Shown here: positions 41,215-50,699 of the stretch, piece after piece
Layout: each line of letters opens with the position of its first letter
Position numbering within the stretch: position 1 is the first letter of the stretch
DNA from: Trichobilharzia regenti
Lineage: Eukaryota > Platyhelminthes > Trematoda > Strigeidida > Schistosomatidae
Length of the DNA stretch: 64,000 nucleotides
Assembly (NCBI GenBank): GCA_944472135.2
Contig: OX235270.1
Span: forward strand, 75,959,168-76,023,167
Direction of reading: 5' to 3'
The notes under the pieces: generated by a model
Databases searched by the model: none
Seen by the model: the letters and a program-made list of their open reading frames with translations, nothing else
What the model was told of the DNA's origin: nothing
Program-made: the position numbers and the translations under genes

Positions 41215-41510
41215 GTTATCTGAAGTTCTAATGGGAAGTCGTGATTAACATGGTGCACCAGGTTGGGTGAAAGGACAGATACTGGCTGATGATATTCGCT
41301 GGCGGCTATGCAATATGTCGTGAATCCCACCCCAGTGACTTAATGGTCAACCAGCTCGACTTGCAACCGAAAGGTCCTGGGTTCGATCCCTGGTAAGGTT
41401 CATGGGTGGATGCTGCTGAAGAGTACCAAGCTACGGCAAAACAGATGTCTAGTAGTGTCTGGTTTATAGTCGTCCTCTAAGTGAAGTCGATTCGTGATCA
41501 GATTTGTAAT
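41215..41510 (+). mobile_element. SINE C, copy 3 (degenerate hammerhead)
   Basis: Leader GAAGTCGTGATTAAC, tRNA-like head with B box GGGTTCGATCCC at about 41379-41390, then GCTGCTGAAGAGTACC and CAAAACAGATGTC. Stem II and the GAAA box are damaged, so cleavage is unlikely. The tail is strongly diverged. Confidence 0.7.
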
Positions 41511-42374
41511 AACTGAGACTAAAAGTTTTTACAACTGCCTTCAAACTGGGGACAAAAAGATGAACAAGCTGGAACTCGCCACTCACCGATCATCTGTTTT
41601 GCGGAAATCGGCTGACTACACAGGCCATCTTAATATATGACGCTAATGAGTCATCTGGCTCAGGTGGATAGAAAATAATGTAACTAGTCTTACGTAGGTA
41701 CCTGTCTGTTTGTGTATGTATCGTAGGACTGGGAGTAATAAAATATCCATGAATGACGCACCTGATAAATATAATTGTTAGGATGACAGTTAAAGCCATA
41801 TTTTGTTTCATACTCGTTCTGTTGTCTTCTACTTATGGTTCGAATAGTCTTGAAAAAATGCACAGAACAACTTATCGTTGGATGCAAGCACAACTGTACA
41901 GAATTTTGAAAATTTCTCCTGACTGTAGCTTACTTCTTGTATGGCATTTTGTTAATAGCATGAATTACAAATAACTGCTCTGTACTCAGTAGTCTTAAGT
42001 GTTAGACACTGTGAAGAGTTAGGCTACGAGATTCCATGTTTGGTTCAGACTGAAGGATTTCTCAGCAATAATTAGGCAGTAAACTAAAGTGTCCTATTAT
42101 GACATTCTAACCTGTGTCATTCAATTGCAAAAGTCAAAGACTTTATCATTAGGCTACTCACGACAAATACGAACAACTTTTAGACTACAATGATTTATGT
42201 CCTATTGGTAATTTCTTCGTTTATTTACTTGTCAACTCTATTAATCGCGTACCCCATCACTTGCAACAAATTTAAGCTTTTTGTGTGTACAGGTCGGAGT
42301 GAATGGAAATATTTTGTGATGTGCTGTTTAAATGCATTAATATCAGTAAAAAGTTTGAGCATTGTGGATTAGAT
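41511..42374. other. No gene recognised
   Basis: Short overlapping frames on both strands (41590-41974, 42190-42372) without motifs. Confidence 0.5.
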
Positions 42375-42533
42375 CAAATAAAGTATAATTATATTTTAAT
42401 AGTTTACACACAATGATAAGTTTTGTTATTGGTAATATTTCGAGAACACGGGCAGTAATTTTGCTCGAAATATTACCAATAACAAAACTTATCATTGTGT
42501 GTAAACTATTAAAATATAATTATACTTTATTTG
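42375..42533. repeat. Perfect inverted repeat, 70-bp arms, 19-bp loop
   Basis: Arms 42375-42444 and 42464-42533 are exact reverse complements by inspection; the spacer is 42445-42463 (AACACGGGCAGTAATTTTG). No TSD or coding content was seen. It has the form of the fold-back retroelement ends elsewhere in the window, or of a small fold-back transposon. The transcript would form a long perfect hairpin. Confidence 0.95.
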
Positions 42534-44430
42534 TTTAAATGCAGATTGTTATTATTTTTTTCTTTCATTTATTGTACACGCGTAATACAAATACTTCTGT
42601 CGCTCTTTTGTCTCTTGAAGTGGAAGGCCAACTGATGCTGAGTTAGACTGAATTTTAAGCCTAACTTGATGCCAATTCCGTCCATATCTCACATTCTTCT
42701 TCAGGCTGCTGGTTTACACTCGTTCAGTTATCTCAAAAGCTTCCACTCTCCCGTTTTTGTATTGATGACCTGAAAAAAAACAAAGCCAACTGGTTAACTG
42801 GTACTTTCTTATGTTTCAGTCAACTTACAGTCATCAGCTCAAGTTCAGACCACAATGGTGCTACAAAAATACCGATTGTAGCAGAATTTGCAATTCTAAC
42901 ACTTAATTGATGAACTAAAACAAATTCACACTCCTCTGGTACCAAAAGTAAGGCAGAAGCACGTATGACTTTTTATCACTGTTTAGTAGCAAGGTATTCC
43001 TTTCGACAAAGAATATACAATCTTCCTAATGCAAGCTTATATCACTATTGGTGAGAAAATCAAACAAATACACAAATGAGTTTAAAATTAGGATATCATT
43101 ATACTACAGATTCAAGAATAAGGTGAAAGGCCTTATGTAGAAAAACCGTGTTGACTTCAAATCTTTCTTTTTTCATATTATTTGTAATGTATTCACTACA
43201 GACCTAGTTTTTCTGTTAATGCGAAGGCAATATGTTTATCTATATTCCCTAATATACTAAATCCATGAATTACTTAGCAGACTATTCAAAATGATTTTAA
43301 GGTTACAAAGAACATTAGGAAAATAATTCCTGCTTAACTGAAATTATGCCATTTAAAATAACAATTTATCCATCCCTGTAAAGTTGGTGTGTATGCTTGC
43401 AGACAGAGAAAGGAATAAATATAAGCCCACTCTGTGTATTAATGTCTGGTTGACTGGTCATTGAAGATTATGATTACCTTTTGGCGCCACGAGCAAATAA
43501 TGAATACCACGCAGATTTATTTATTCACTTTTGTTTTTTTTTATAAAGAAGGACGTTGAAAAATTAAAAGCGAAGATGTAACTAGATGCCATATGACTTC
43601 AAATAAGTCATCCACCTCTTAGAAAAGGGGAAAATACATATTAAAATCAGAGAAAATCGATGCAACTTCAGACACCTTCTGAAGGACAACGCACCCGATC
43701 CTTCCGAATTAATTTGTTAGCTTAAAAATATACCTTTCTAAACATAGACATACACTGTCAGTGGAACTTTTGAAATCTAAGTTCTCTGGAGGAATTTTTT
43801 CTGCTGAGATACGCTGTTCCTCAGGGTATTTCTGAAGGGTTCGGCATGCCTCGAAAATATCATCTATCACTGCACAGATCAAATTCACGTCTTACTGATG
43901 ATTGCCTGTAAGCATAGAACCCAGATTTGAGAATTCTTGTTGACTGACTACTGATAACATAGCTCAAGTGAATAGTCTTCGGAGGAAAAATTTTAAAAAA
44001 TGGAAATCGCTGACTAATCTTTGATATATGCCAGAAAGGAGCTTATCAAATACGAACATAGTTTTTCTCCTTGCTTAGAAGAAATATCCTTTGATAATAG
44101 TTCTCTATTCTGTTTGCATTTCTGATAGTCCTAATTTCTGAACAGACTTTCTAGTCTGTATCTCTGTATCTGTTGGCGAAAAGTATCCCTGGATTACAAC
44201 TCCAGCACACTCTTTGATAGCCAAATGTATTTAGTCAAAGTTCAGTAACGCCTGAATTATACACCATTTCAATTACATTTAGCTCGTCTACATAAAGGAT
44301 TCAAAATTTGTTTAAGCTGCCATTTCAAAGTCAATTCTATTTTCACCTCTTTAAAATTCTTGAAATAAATGTAAGCTAAAATGAAATTTATCTGTCTTCC
44401 TCATTATGAAAAAAACAATATTTTTCTCTT
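42534..44430. other. No gene recognised
   Basis: AT-rich sequence of 1.9 kb with no recognisable feature. Confidence 0.5.
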
Positions 44431-44432
44431 TC

Positions 44433-44575
44433 CTTGAGTTCCTAGTGGAACATAAGTCTGGAAGGTTTGAAGTTTCAGTAGGGATGGTGGGGTTACTAGG
44501 CGAGATTTTGGAGTGCATCGGATGTGAATCGAATCTGAACCACGTGCGTGACTGATGAGCATTTTGCCACAACGA
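44433..44575 (-). mobile_element. SINE A, diverged copy
   Basis: On the minus strand, a tRNA-like head (GGCAAAATGCTCATCAG, then GGTTCAGATTCGATTC) is followed by the SINE A tail (CTGAAACTTCAAACC, CTTATGTTCCACTAGGAACT). It is older than the copies at 19692 and 45592. Confidence 0.6.
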
Positions 44576-44783
44576 ACCTGGTCGATGATGTTTAACTATC
44601 TGTATATCTCAAATGATGATTATTTCTAAATTTCAGCTGCAACTCATAATTACATAACATATTGAATACCATTAGCACTGAACCGTGCAATTTATATCAT
44701 CTATTGAAAGTATTGACTGATTGCTTTAGATATGTTACTGTGCTATTACAAAGACACCGAAATAAATACACCCAGATGTTAAT

Positions 44784-45115
44784 TCAGTCATGCAGCAGGT
44801 CGGGTACGAGGACAAATACTCTCCGAAGACATTGGCTAGCGGTCGCGCTATGTCGTGAATTGGCAGAAGTTAGAATTCATGCATCGGCCATTGGATCGGG
44901 TCCCAGTGGTTAAATGGTCGACGAGCTAACTCGCCTTGTAACCAGAAGGTCCTGGGTTCGAATCCCAGTGGGTGCGTACTGGTGAAGAGTCCTAAACTAG
45001 GAATAGACAGGTGGTTGTCCAGTACTCCCTGGTGGTTTTCCAATGGTTCTCTAACTAATGTCTGCTCATGATGAAATCCTATAACCAATCAAATCCCTAC
45101 AAACCAACACTTGAA
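44784..45115 (+). mobile_element. SINE C, copy 4
   Basis: Full-length layout with a leader (CGAAGACATTGGCTAGCGGT), tRNA-like region with perfect B box GGGTTCGAATCCC (about 44954-44966), hammerhead relic and the long tail ending CAAATCCCTACAAACC. Core C3 is G (GGTGAAGA) and the GAAA box reads GAATAGA, so it should be inactive. The leader and head are nearly identical to the copy at 50008-50339. Confidence 0.8.
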
Positions 45116-45394
45116 TAATCCAATGCGCCTGAATGACTGCTCAGTCAGCCTTTTATAGTTGTTCAATACATGTTTTTCTTAGCAGCGTTTAATAATTGAG
45201 ACTGACTGTAATTATAGCTATGGTATGTTGTAAGTACATACTGGTATCTAAATGATGAAACACATGACTAGTTGATTGACTGATGGACACTGGCATGTGT
45301 GGCTTTCACACTTTCACGTGACCTTAACTATCTGTTATATGCGTCTGACTGACGAAAACAAAATATGTAAATGTTTCAACTGTGGTTAGTTCTT
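45116..45394. other. No gene recognised
   Basis: Spacer between SINE C copy 4 and the PLE-B remnant. Confidence 0.5.
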
Positions 45395-45591
45395 CAGTAC
45401 ACAATACAGTACTGGATTTAAGAAATACCCCTACTTATGAATTATCAAAACACTTAGCTCTAATATTATGCTCCATTAGGCTAGACTAACTGATTCATAT
45501 GAGATGAAAAAACAACTAAATGACATTCAACTAGAGCATGATGAAACAATAGTTAGTTTTGATATAACTAGTCTTTACACTAATATACCAA

Positions 45592-45840
45592 TCAGTATGG
45601 CTTTTTTTCCTTCACGTTCTCCAGTGGAACATAGGTTTCCAAGCTATTGGCTTGAAGTTTCTGTAGCAGTGTTTATTTTACAGAATGGGATTGCTGGCCT
45701 CATGCCCATTCTTTCTTCTTTACCAGCATTATTATTTCTGGGTCAGCGAGGTAAAGGGGTGCATCGGCCGGGGATCGAACCCCGGACCATGTGCATGGTC
45801 AGCGAGCGTCCTAACCGCTATACCACCGATTCAGTATGGC
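45592..45840 (-). mobile_element. SINE A copy in PLE-B1, 10-bp TSD
   Basis: The unit 45602-45830 is flanked by TCAGTATGGC at 45592-45601 and 45831-45840. On the minus strand it has the tRNA-like head (GGTATAGCGGTTAGGACGC, B box GGGGTTCGATCCCC), the body CCTTTACCTCGCTGACCC, and the tail CCTATGTTCCACTGGAGAAC. It is well preserved and thus young. Confidence 0.88.
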
Positions 45841-45934
45841 CTTATGATATGTATCCACATCATGTGTGTTTTGTTTTTGACAGTCTGTTATATTTTGCTA
45901 TGTGTATATGGATCGATATTCCACTGTAACTGAT

Positions 45935-46145
45935 ATTATGCTTTTGATTTTGATTTTGATTTTTTGATTTTTGATTTTTGATTTACAGCTTGATTCCACA
46001 CTGTATTTTTGGTACAAGTATGGAATTTTCAGCATGGATATCGGTAGCCCAAATTTTGCAGGCCGACCATAGATATCAGGTGTGCGCCGGCGTGGGCTCG
46101 AACCCCGGACCATGTGGATGGTCGGCGAGAGTCCTAACCACTAAC
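45935..46145 (-). mobile_element. SINE B copy
   Basis: Minus-strand unit with a tRNA-like head (GTGGTTAGGACTCTCGCC, B box GGGGTTCGAGCCC), body ACACCTGATATCTATGGTC and TTGGTACAAG-type segment, and an (ATCAAAA)-type tail at 45935-45985 on plus. The head is nearly the same as that of SINE A but the body is unrelated. Confidence 0.85.
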
Positions 46146-46166
46146 TAAATAAACAGTGTATGACCT

Positions 46167-46474
46167 TGTTATCACATGACATTACAACCAATCATGGTAA
46201 GACGTTATCTATTGGATCTTGTGTATTAGTCATTTTCATGTATACTCTTGCTTTATCATTCTTGTTCTCACGTTTCGTACATCTAAGTACCCTTCCACTC
46301 ATACACTTGTGTAACATTTATTTTCCTTGTCTGGAAAATACAAGTATCATCGTAAACCTGGTGGTCTTCTGATTTCCCTCTTCCCACGTCAGGACTATTA
46401 ACTACTTGACGAGTACATAACATAATTGGTGACGGGGAAAACTCTGATAACTCACTCAGCAGCAGTACATAACA
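46167..46474 (+). mobile_element. Possible LTR and primer-binding site of an LTR retrotransposon
   Basis: A 256-bp segment begins TGTTAT and ends ATAACA (46417-46422), the TG...CA inverted ends of an LTR. Four bases later comes TGGTGACGGGGAAAACTC (46427-46444), which starts TGG as a tRNA primer-binding site would. A second TGTTAT at 45886 is an alternative start, with SINE B then lying inside the LTR. No gag or pol follows, so it would be a solo or deleted element. I did not identify a second LTR. Confidence 0.4.
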
Positions 46475-47329
46475 CCTTAGAAGCAGTTAAAAAAGAATTA
46501 ACTGCAGATCCTGAACTCACTCATAGGACGAAGCTGAGGAAATTATTTTAGGAATTCAGTTATGCCTCACATCAAATATCTTTAAATTCCAGGACAAAAT
46601 ATATAGACGAAGAGAAGGTGTAGCAATGGGATCATCAGTATCCCCTATCGTAACAGACATATTTATGGACAGCTAGCAAAATGTTGCTCTTAATACATTT
46701 AATCCTACTCCAAAAATATGGTGGAGATATGTGGATGACACTTTCACAGTGTTAAAAACAGAACATATCTCTAACTTCTTGCCGCATATAAACTCACTAC
46801 TGAAGGAAATACAACTACCATTTGAAGTGGAAAATGAACAAGGAGAATTAGCTTTGTTAGATTGTAAAATAAAACGAATAGAAGAAAGCAAACTACACAC
46901 TAGTGTTTATAGAAAACCAACGCATTCTAATAGATATTTGGACTTTAATTCATCTCATCCGTTAACTGTTAAGGCAGGCTTAGTTAAGTGTCTAACAAAC
47001 CGAGCAGTAGCGCTAAGTAGCACAAAAAAAGACCTAAATGATGAAATAAAACGGATAGAAGAAGCGTTGGTATCAAATAACTATCCCATAAAATTCATTA
47101 GAAAGATCAGAAAAGTCCAAAAACAAAATAAAAATAATTGTGGAACTAGTAATAATAACATAAAAAAGAGAGAATACAAGATATCTACTGTTATACTATA
47201 TAAGGAGGAGGACATCTGAGACCCTACGTAGGTTTCTTAATAAAGCAGGAATTAGAGTGGCATTTAAACCTACAGACTTACTCAGGGCGAAGCTCTGTAG
47301 GTTAAAGGACCCAGTTGACCCAATTAGAC

Positions 47330-47581
47330 AAAATAATATAATTTTCAAGTATTGGTTTTGTAAGGATTTTGTTTGATTGCATGGAGGATTTAATCATGAG
47401 CTGACATCACGAGCTCGCCTTGTAATCAGAAGGTCCTGGGTTCGAATCCCGGTGGGTGCGTACTGCTGAAGAGTCCCAAACTAGGACGAAACAGCTGTCC
47501 AGTACTCCCAGGTTTTCCAGTGGTTCTCTAACTGATGTCAGCTCATGATTAAATCCTCCATGCAATAAAATAATATAATTT
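47330..47581 (+). mobile_element. SINE C, copy 5, with inverted 5' tail and 15-bp TSD
   Basis: The perfect TSD AAAATAATATAATTT (47330-47344, 47567-47581) bounds a 222-bp unit. Order inside: reverse-complemented tail (47345-47409), tRNA-like head with B box GGGTTCGAATCCC, hammerhead, sense tail (to 47566). The last 34 bp (47533-47566) are the exact reverse complement of 47376-47409, and both arms share a private CCATGC variant absent from other copies. The inverted arm carries 31 bp more of the family tail than the sense arm. It is inserted in the PLE-B1 endonuclease (NNIIYKIPC). Confidence 0.88.
47460..47505 (+). ncRNA. Hammerhead ribozyme, intact (SINE C)
   Basis: Core CTGAAGA at 47466-47472. 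Stem II is GTCC (47473-47476) with GGAC (47484-47487) and a 7-nt loop; GAAA is at 47488-47491. Stem III ACA/TGT closes with a GC loop (47491-47498), with cleavage predicted after C47499. Stem I GTACTG (47460-47465) pairs fully with CAGTAC (47500-47505). Every conserved core position of the CUGANGA...GAAA...UH consensus is present. Type I with minimal stem III; the best candidate for activity in the SINE C family. Confidence 0.88.
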
Positions 47582-48110
47582 ACAAAATACCCTGCAATGA
47601 CTCTGAGTTAGGTCAACCACATAGGTCAAACTATTAGGTCGGGGGTAATCAGATTGTTGGAACATAAAAATTTAGCTAAGGTAAGAATGGTTGACCCCGA
47701 GAAGATAAGTAATTTAGAAAAAAGCTCAGTGATTTCACTACATGGATTATTACACAACCACACAATCGGTTGGGAGAGGGTTAGAATTCTAGAAAGTAAT
47801 CTAGGTAGATGGAGAGAGATTGATTACTAAATCCTTGTTCATCGAGTCTACACCCAACACATACAATAGGAATGACTCATCACTCATACCGAAAATATGG
47901 AAAATACTACTACGGATGAAATCAAGCGATGGAAAATAATGGAATTAAAGAAACGAAGTTGGAAAGTTGTGTGAGAACCTTGATATGATTATGACCAATA
48001 AATTGTGCTCTAAGCGTCATCAGTTAATATTACTGTATAACACTGTGAGACTTTATCAAAATAAATTTTACCTACAATGGAATTACACAGACATTGAAAA
48101 TGTCAATCTT

Positions 48111-48785
48111 TTTAGGAATTACACTGGTTCGTAAAATGTTTACTTCTGTATTAATATTCATATGTGTGAATGATTTTGGGCGGACCCTTTGAACGGTATA
48201 ATGCTCTCGTTCACAACACTGGTACAATTTTCACATAAGCATGCTTCATTTTCATTGGTAAGATATTTTACACGTGAGTTTCAGGCATCCACGGGTCGCT
48301 TAAATTCTACTAGCAGTATAAAACTCTACTGTATACTTTATAAAATAACTTTGAAGTTGAGATAAGACTGCAGTGAGTGCACTGACTTTTCAATCAACGT
48401 ATTTGCAGAATAAGTTTCTTAAGTTATTAGAAGCTGACTGAACTGAGTCAACTTTCGGTGCATCCGTACACTGAGTCCACTTCCAATAAAAGTTAGGACT
48501 TTCTAGTTGGCTATAAAATAATGAAGAAAGTTGGGCTTCTTTATCATCCTTTTCTTGTATGGGTTGTGTGTGACAAGTTTCAATATTTTCTCCTGTAATA
48601 TGATATGATTTCCGCAGCCAAATAACATAAACAAACCATACACTGGTAGCACCAAAAACAATCGCCAACCTACGTATTGGCAACTCGCTGTCTGCAGACA
48701 TAATCAAACTAGTGGGATGCAATGAATGCCAAATAGAAAAAACTAGTGTTTTAAGAGTATACATACATATACATGATAAAACATA
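48111..48785. other. No gene recognised
   Basis: A 124-codon minus frame at 48390-48764 has one possible hydrophobic stretch (RLAIVFGATSVWFVYVIWL) but no recognisable domain, conserved motif or neighbouring support. I do not call it a gene. Confidence 0.4.
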
Positions 48786-48800
48786 TTTATACAGCAGTCT

Positions 48801-48910
48801 GGTGGATGGTGACTGGCAGCAGAGTCCAGAAGACGCATTCGTCCCATTTGAGACTCGTCACTTCAATGTGCCTGCATTCCTCAGAGAGTGATGGTGTTTC
48901 CAATCAATCA
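48801..48910 (-). repeat. Smα-like copy, minus strand, degenerate
   Basis: Read on minus: CATCACTCTCTGAGGAATGC, then TGACGAGTCTCAAATGGGAC and GAATGCGTC, ending CTGCCAGTCACCATCCACC. Core C3 and the last base of GAAA are lost, so it is inactive. Confidence 0.65.
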
Positions 48911-48964
48911 ATGAGATAACCAAAAATGACTTTTAGAAAATAACAACTGATGTCCATTGCCCTA

Positions 48965-49140
48965 AAGATAGCTTCTATACCCTAAGTGGCCTAGCTGATA
49001 ACGGTTCGGCAGTTAAAACGAAGGGTACTTAGGTCGCGTTTTTGTGGGAACACCAACATTCCCCAATAAATGCAGTTATATTAGGCTGGAAAATCTCGTA
49101 TGGGACGAAATCCGCTTTCCGGACTACTATGGTAATCAAA
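48965..49140 (+). repeat. Smα-like copy, plus strand, highly diverged
   Basis: A box-A-like TGGCCTAGCTGATAACGG starts a tRNA-like head. The hammerhead region is reduced to CTCGTATGGGACGAAATCCG with CGGACTACTATGG. It follows the minus-strand copy, another head-to-head neighbour pair. Confidence 0.5.
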
Positions 49141-50007
49141 ATCAAACAAATGACTGCTTGTTAATTCTCAGACATCGTCAAAGCGTCCATTAATGGAAGA
49201 CAACATTTCAACAGAGGCCGAACTTGTCGGTACAGTCAGTCAAAGGGAAAAATAGAAATGAATTCCAATGAAGAAAAATCTTTAAATTGAATGGTTTACA
49301 CAGTAGACTAGAATGATTCGAAGCAAGGTTATAGAACAATCATGGTGTGCTAGTTTGAGTCTCATTGCAAGTAAGGATTTTCTTACCCATCATAACTATC
49401 ACTCCCCTTTCCATACTTGACGACAACAGTATAATTCAAAGATAATTTTACCTTCCTGAACAGACTTACCTGTGTGTTAAAATGGTGAATCAATTTGACC
49501 TTAATTATATATCAACCATATAGAAGCACTGGAAAACAAGGGACAATGGACAGTTGAATCATTCTAATGAAAAGGAGTTCTTCAACAGTACGCATAAGAA
49601 ACGTTATCGTGAGTTTTTGTTGCCATTGGCACACTAACATTCATTTGAAAAAGAGAAGACTTTCAGTGAAGAGACTCTTTTCGGCAAATTCATTCACATA
49701 TCTGTACAATCGATTTATATATAATTATTTATGTGTGTATGTGTGTGTACATGAGGTTTGTCAAGTTTAGATAATTGATCAGGTAATACAAGAATGATCT
49801 AATATAGAAACAAGGTTAATTAGACAGCAACTAAAGCAAGATTGAGTTAGTAAGTTAGATGACGTAATATAACTGACTAAATTGTTTCAACTTAGGTCAG
49901 GGTAGCAACAGAGGTAATTACAGGTAAAGACTAAGTAGAAGTGGGCTAGAGAATAATGCCATTTAAATTAGAACTAAAACTGAGGAAATAAGCGGGATGA
50001 CGTGACG
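49141..50007. other. No gene recognised
   Basis: No feature seen beyond a short GT-rich stretch at 49735-49750. Confidence 0.5.
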
Positions 50008-50339
50008 TAAATGACTAAATGAGAAGTCGTGACCGGTAGGGTGCAGTAGGTTGGGTGTGAGAACAAATACTCGCCGAAGACATTGGCTAGCGGTCGCGCT
50101 ATGTCGTGAATTGGCAGAAGTTAGAATTCATGCATCGGCCATTGGATCGGGTCCCAGTGGTTAAATGGTCGACGAGCTAACTCGCCTTGTACCCAGAAGG
50201 TCCTTGGTTCGAACCCCGGCGGATGCGTACTGATGAGAAGTCCCAAACTAGGACGAAATAGCTGTCCAGTACTCCCTGGTGGTTTTCCAATGGTTCTCTA
50301 ACTAATGTCAGCTCATGATGAAATCCTGTAATAAATGAC
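50008..50339 (+). mobile_element. SINE C, copy 6, with 8-bp TSD
   Basis: Flanked by TAAATGAC (50008-50015 and 50332-50339). It has the leader AAGTCGTGACCGGTAGGGTG, a tRNA-like head with B box TTGGTTCGAACCCC, a hammerhead and the tail TTCTCTAACTAATGTCAGC. The core reads ATGAGAA in place of CTGAAGA, so the ribozyme is dead, although stem I GTACTG/CAGTAC and GAAA are retained. It is nearly identical to copy 4 in leader and head. Confidence 0.8.
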
Positions 50340-50509
50340 CAGAAATTGAACGTTGATCAATTTAGTAACAGTAGTAGTGAGATTTAGAAGTTAAATCGGG
50401 TGGGAGTTGTAGTATTACAATTGAGAAGACAAAATAATACTAATGAAGGGACAGAAGAAAAAAGATTAGATAGAATTTACCTGTTAGGTAATAAGATAGA
50501 TTACGTCCA

Positions 50510-50610
50510 TTGCAAGTGTAGTGATTGAACGAACTTCTTCTGTATGCAGAGTTCAGGACTTAGCAAGTGAATCGCCATTGTTTCTGCAGTTTGTGTACGA
50601 ATCAGACTTC
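50510..50610 (-). pseudogene. PLE C-terminal fragment
   Basis: Minus-strand frame QTAETMAIHLLSPELCIQKK, then FVQSLHLQWT and a stop. It matches the C-terminal tail of the PLE fragment at 56585-56910 (TETMANHKLNPELCIEKEFI, ESLSLEWT). Only the last 33 codons are recognisable. Confidence 0.7.
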
Positions 50611-50699
50611 TTCAAACTTAGGACTTACTCGACCCAGGTGGCCGTAGCTACTCGTCAGAACTTCAAGGAACACATCTTAAAGAAGATAGTAATAATATA

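Larger units (their letters stand above)
45395..47831 (+). pseudogene. PLE-B1 RT and GIY-YIG relic
   Basis: RT pieces in order: LDLRNTPTYELSKHLALIL and SFDITSLYTNIPIS (motif A, 45555-45595); then, after insertions, VHNTLEAVKKELTADPELTH (from about 46474), IYRRREGVAMGSSVSPIV (about 46600), WWRYVDDTFTVLK (catalytic YVDD, about 46722), LALLDCKIKR and VYRKPTHSNRYLDFN. The endonuclease follows: NNIIYKIPCND (split by SINE C at 47345-47566), HIGQTIRSGVIRLLEHKN and NHTIGWERVRIL, to a stop at 47829-47831. Frameshifts and stops occur, for example DS-stop after 46672. Sequence details (YVDD, IYKIPC, HIGQT) differ from PLE-A and mark another lineage. Not functional. Confidence 0.85.
45395..48110 (+). mobile_element. 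Penelope-like element of a second type (PLE-B1) with nested insertions
   Basis: Coding remains run from 45395 to 47831, followed by a 3' region. The segment at about 48024-48095 (ATTACTGTATAACACTGTG) recurs in the unit at 53491-53688. Insertions: SINE A (45602-45830), SINE B (about 45935-46145), an LTR-like piece (46167-46422) and SINE C (47345-47566). The pentamer CAGTA at 45594-45598 and 46470-46474 may be the TSD of the LTR-type insertion that splits the RT. Confidence 0.75.

Noticed and set aside
44870..45088. 72-codon minus frame containing LGFEPRTFWLQ
   Set aside because: It is the reverse translation of the SINE C tRNA-like head, a peptide often mis-annotated as protein.
48390..48764. 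124-codon minus-strand frame with a hydrophobic segment
   Set aside because: No domain, no splice or promoter evidence and no neighbour; indistinguishable from chance.
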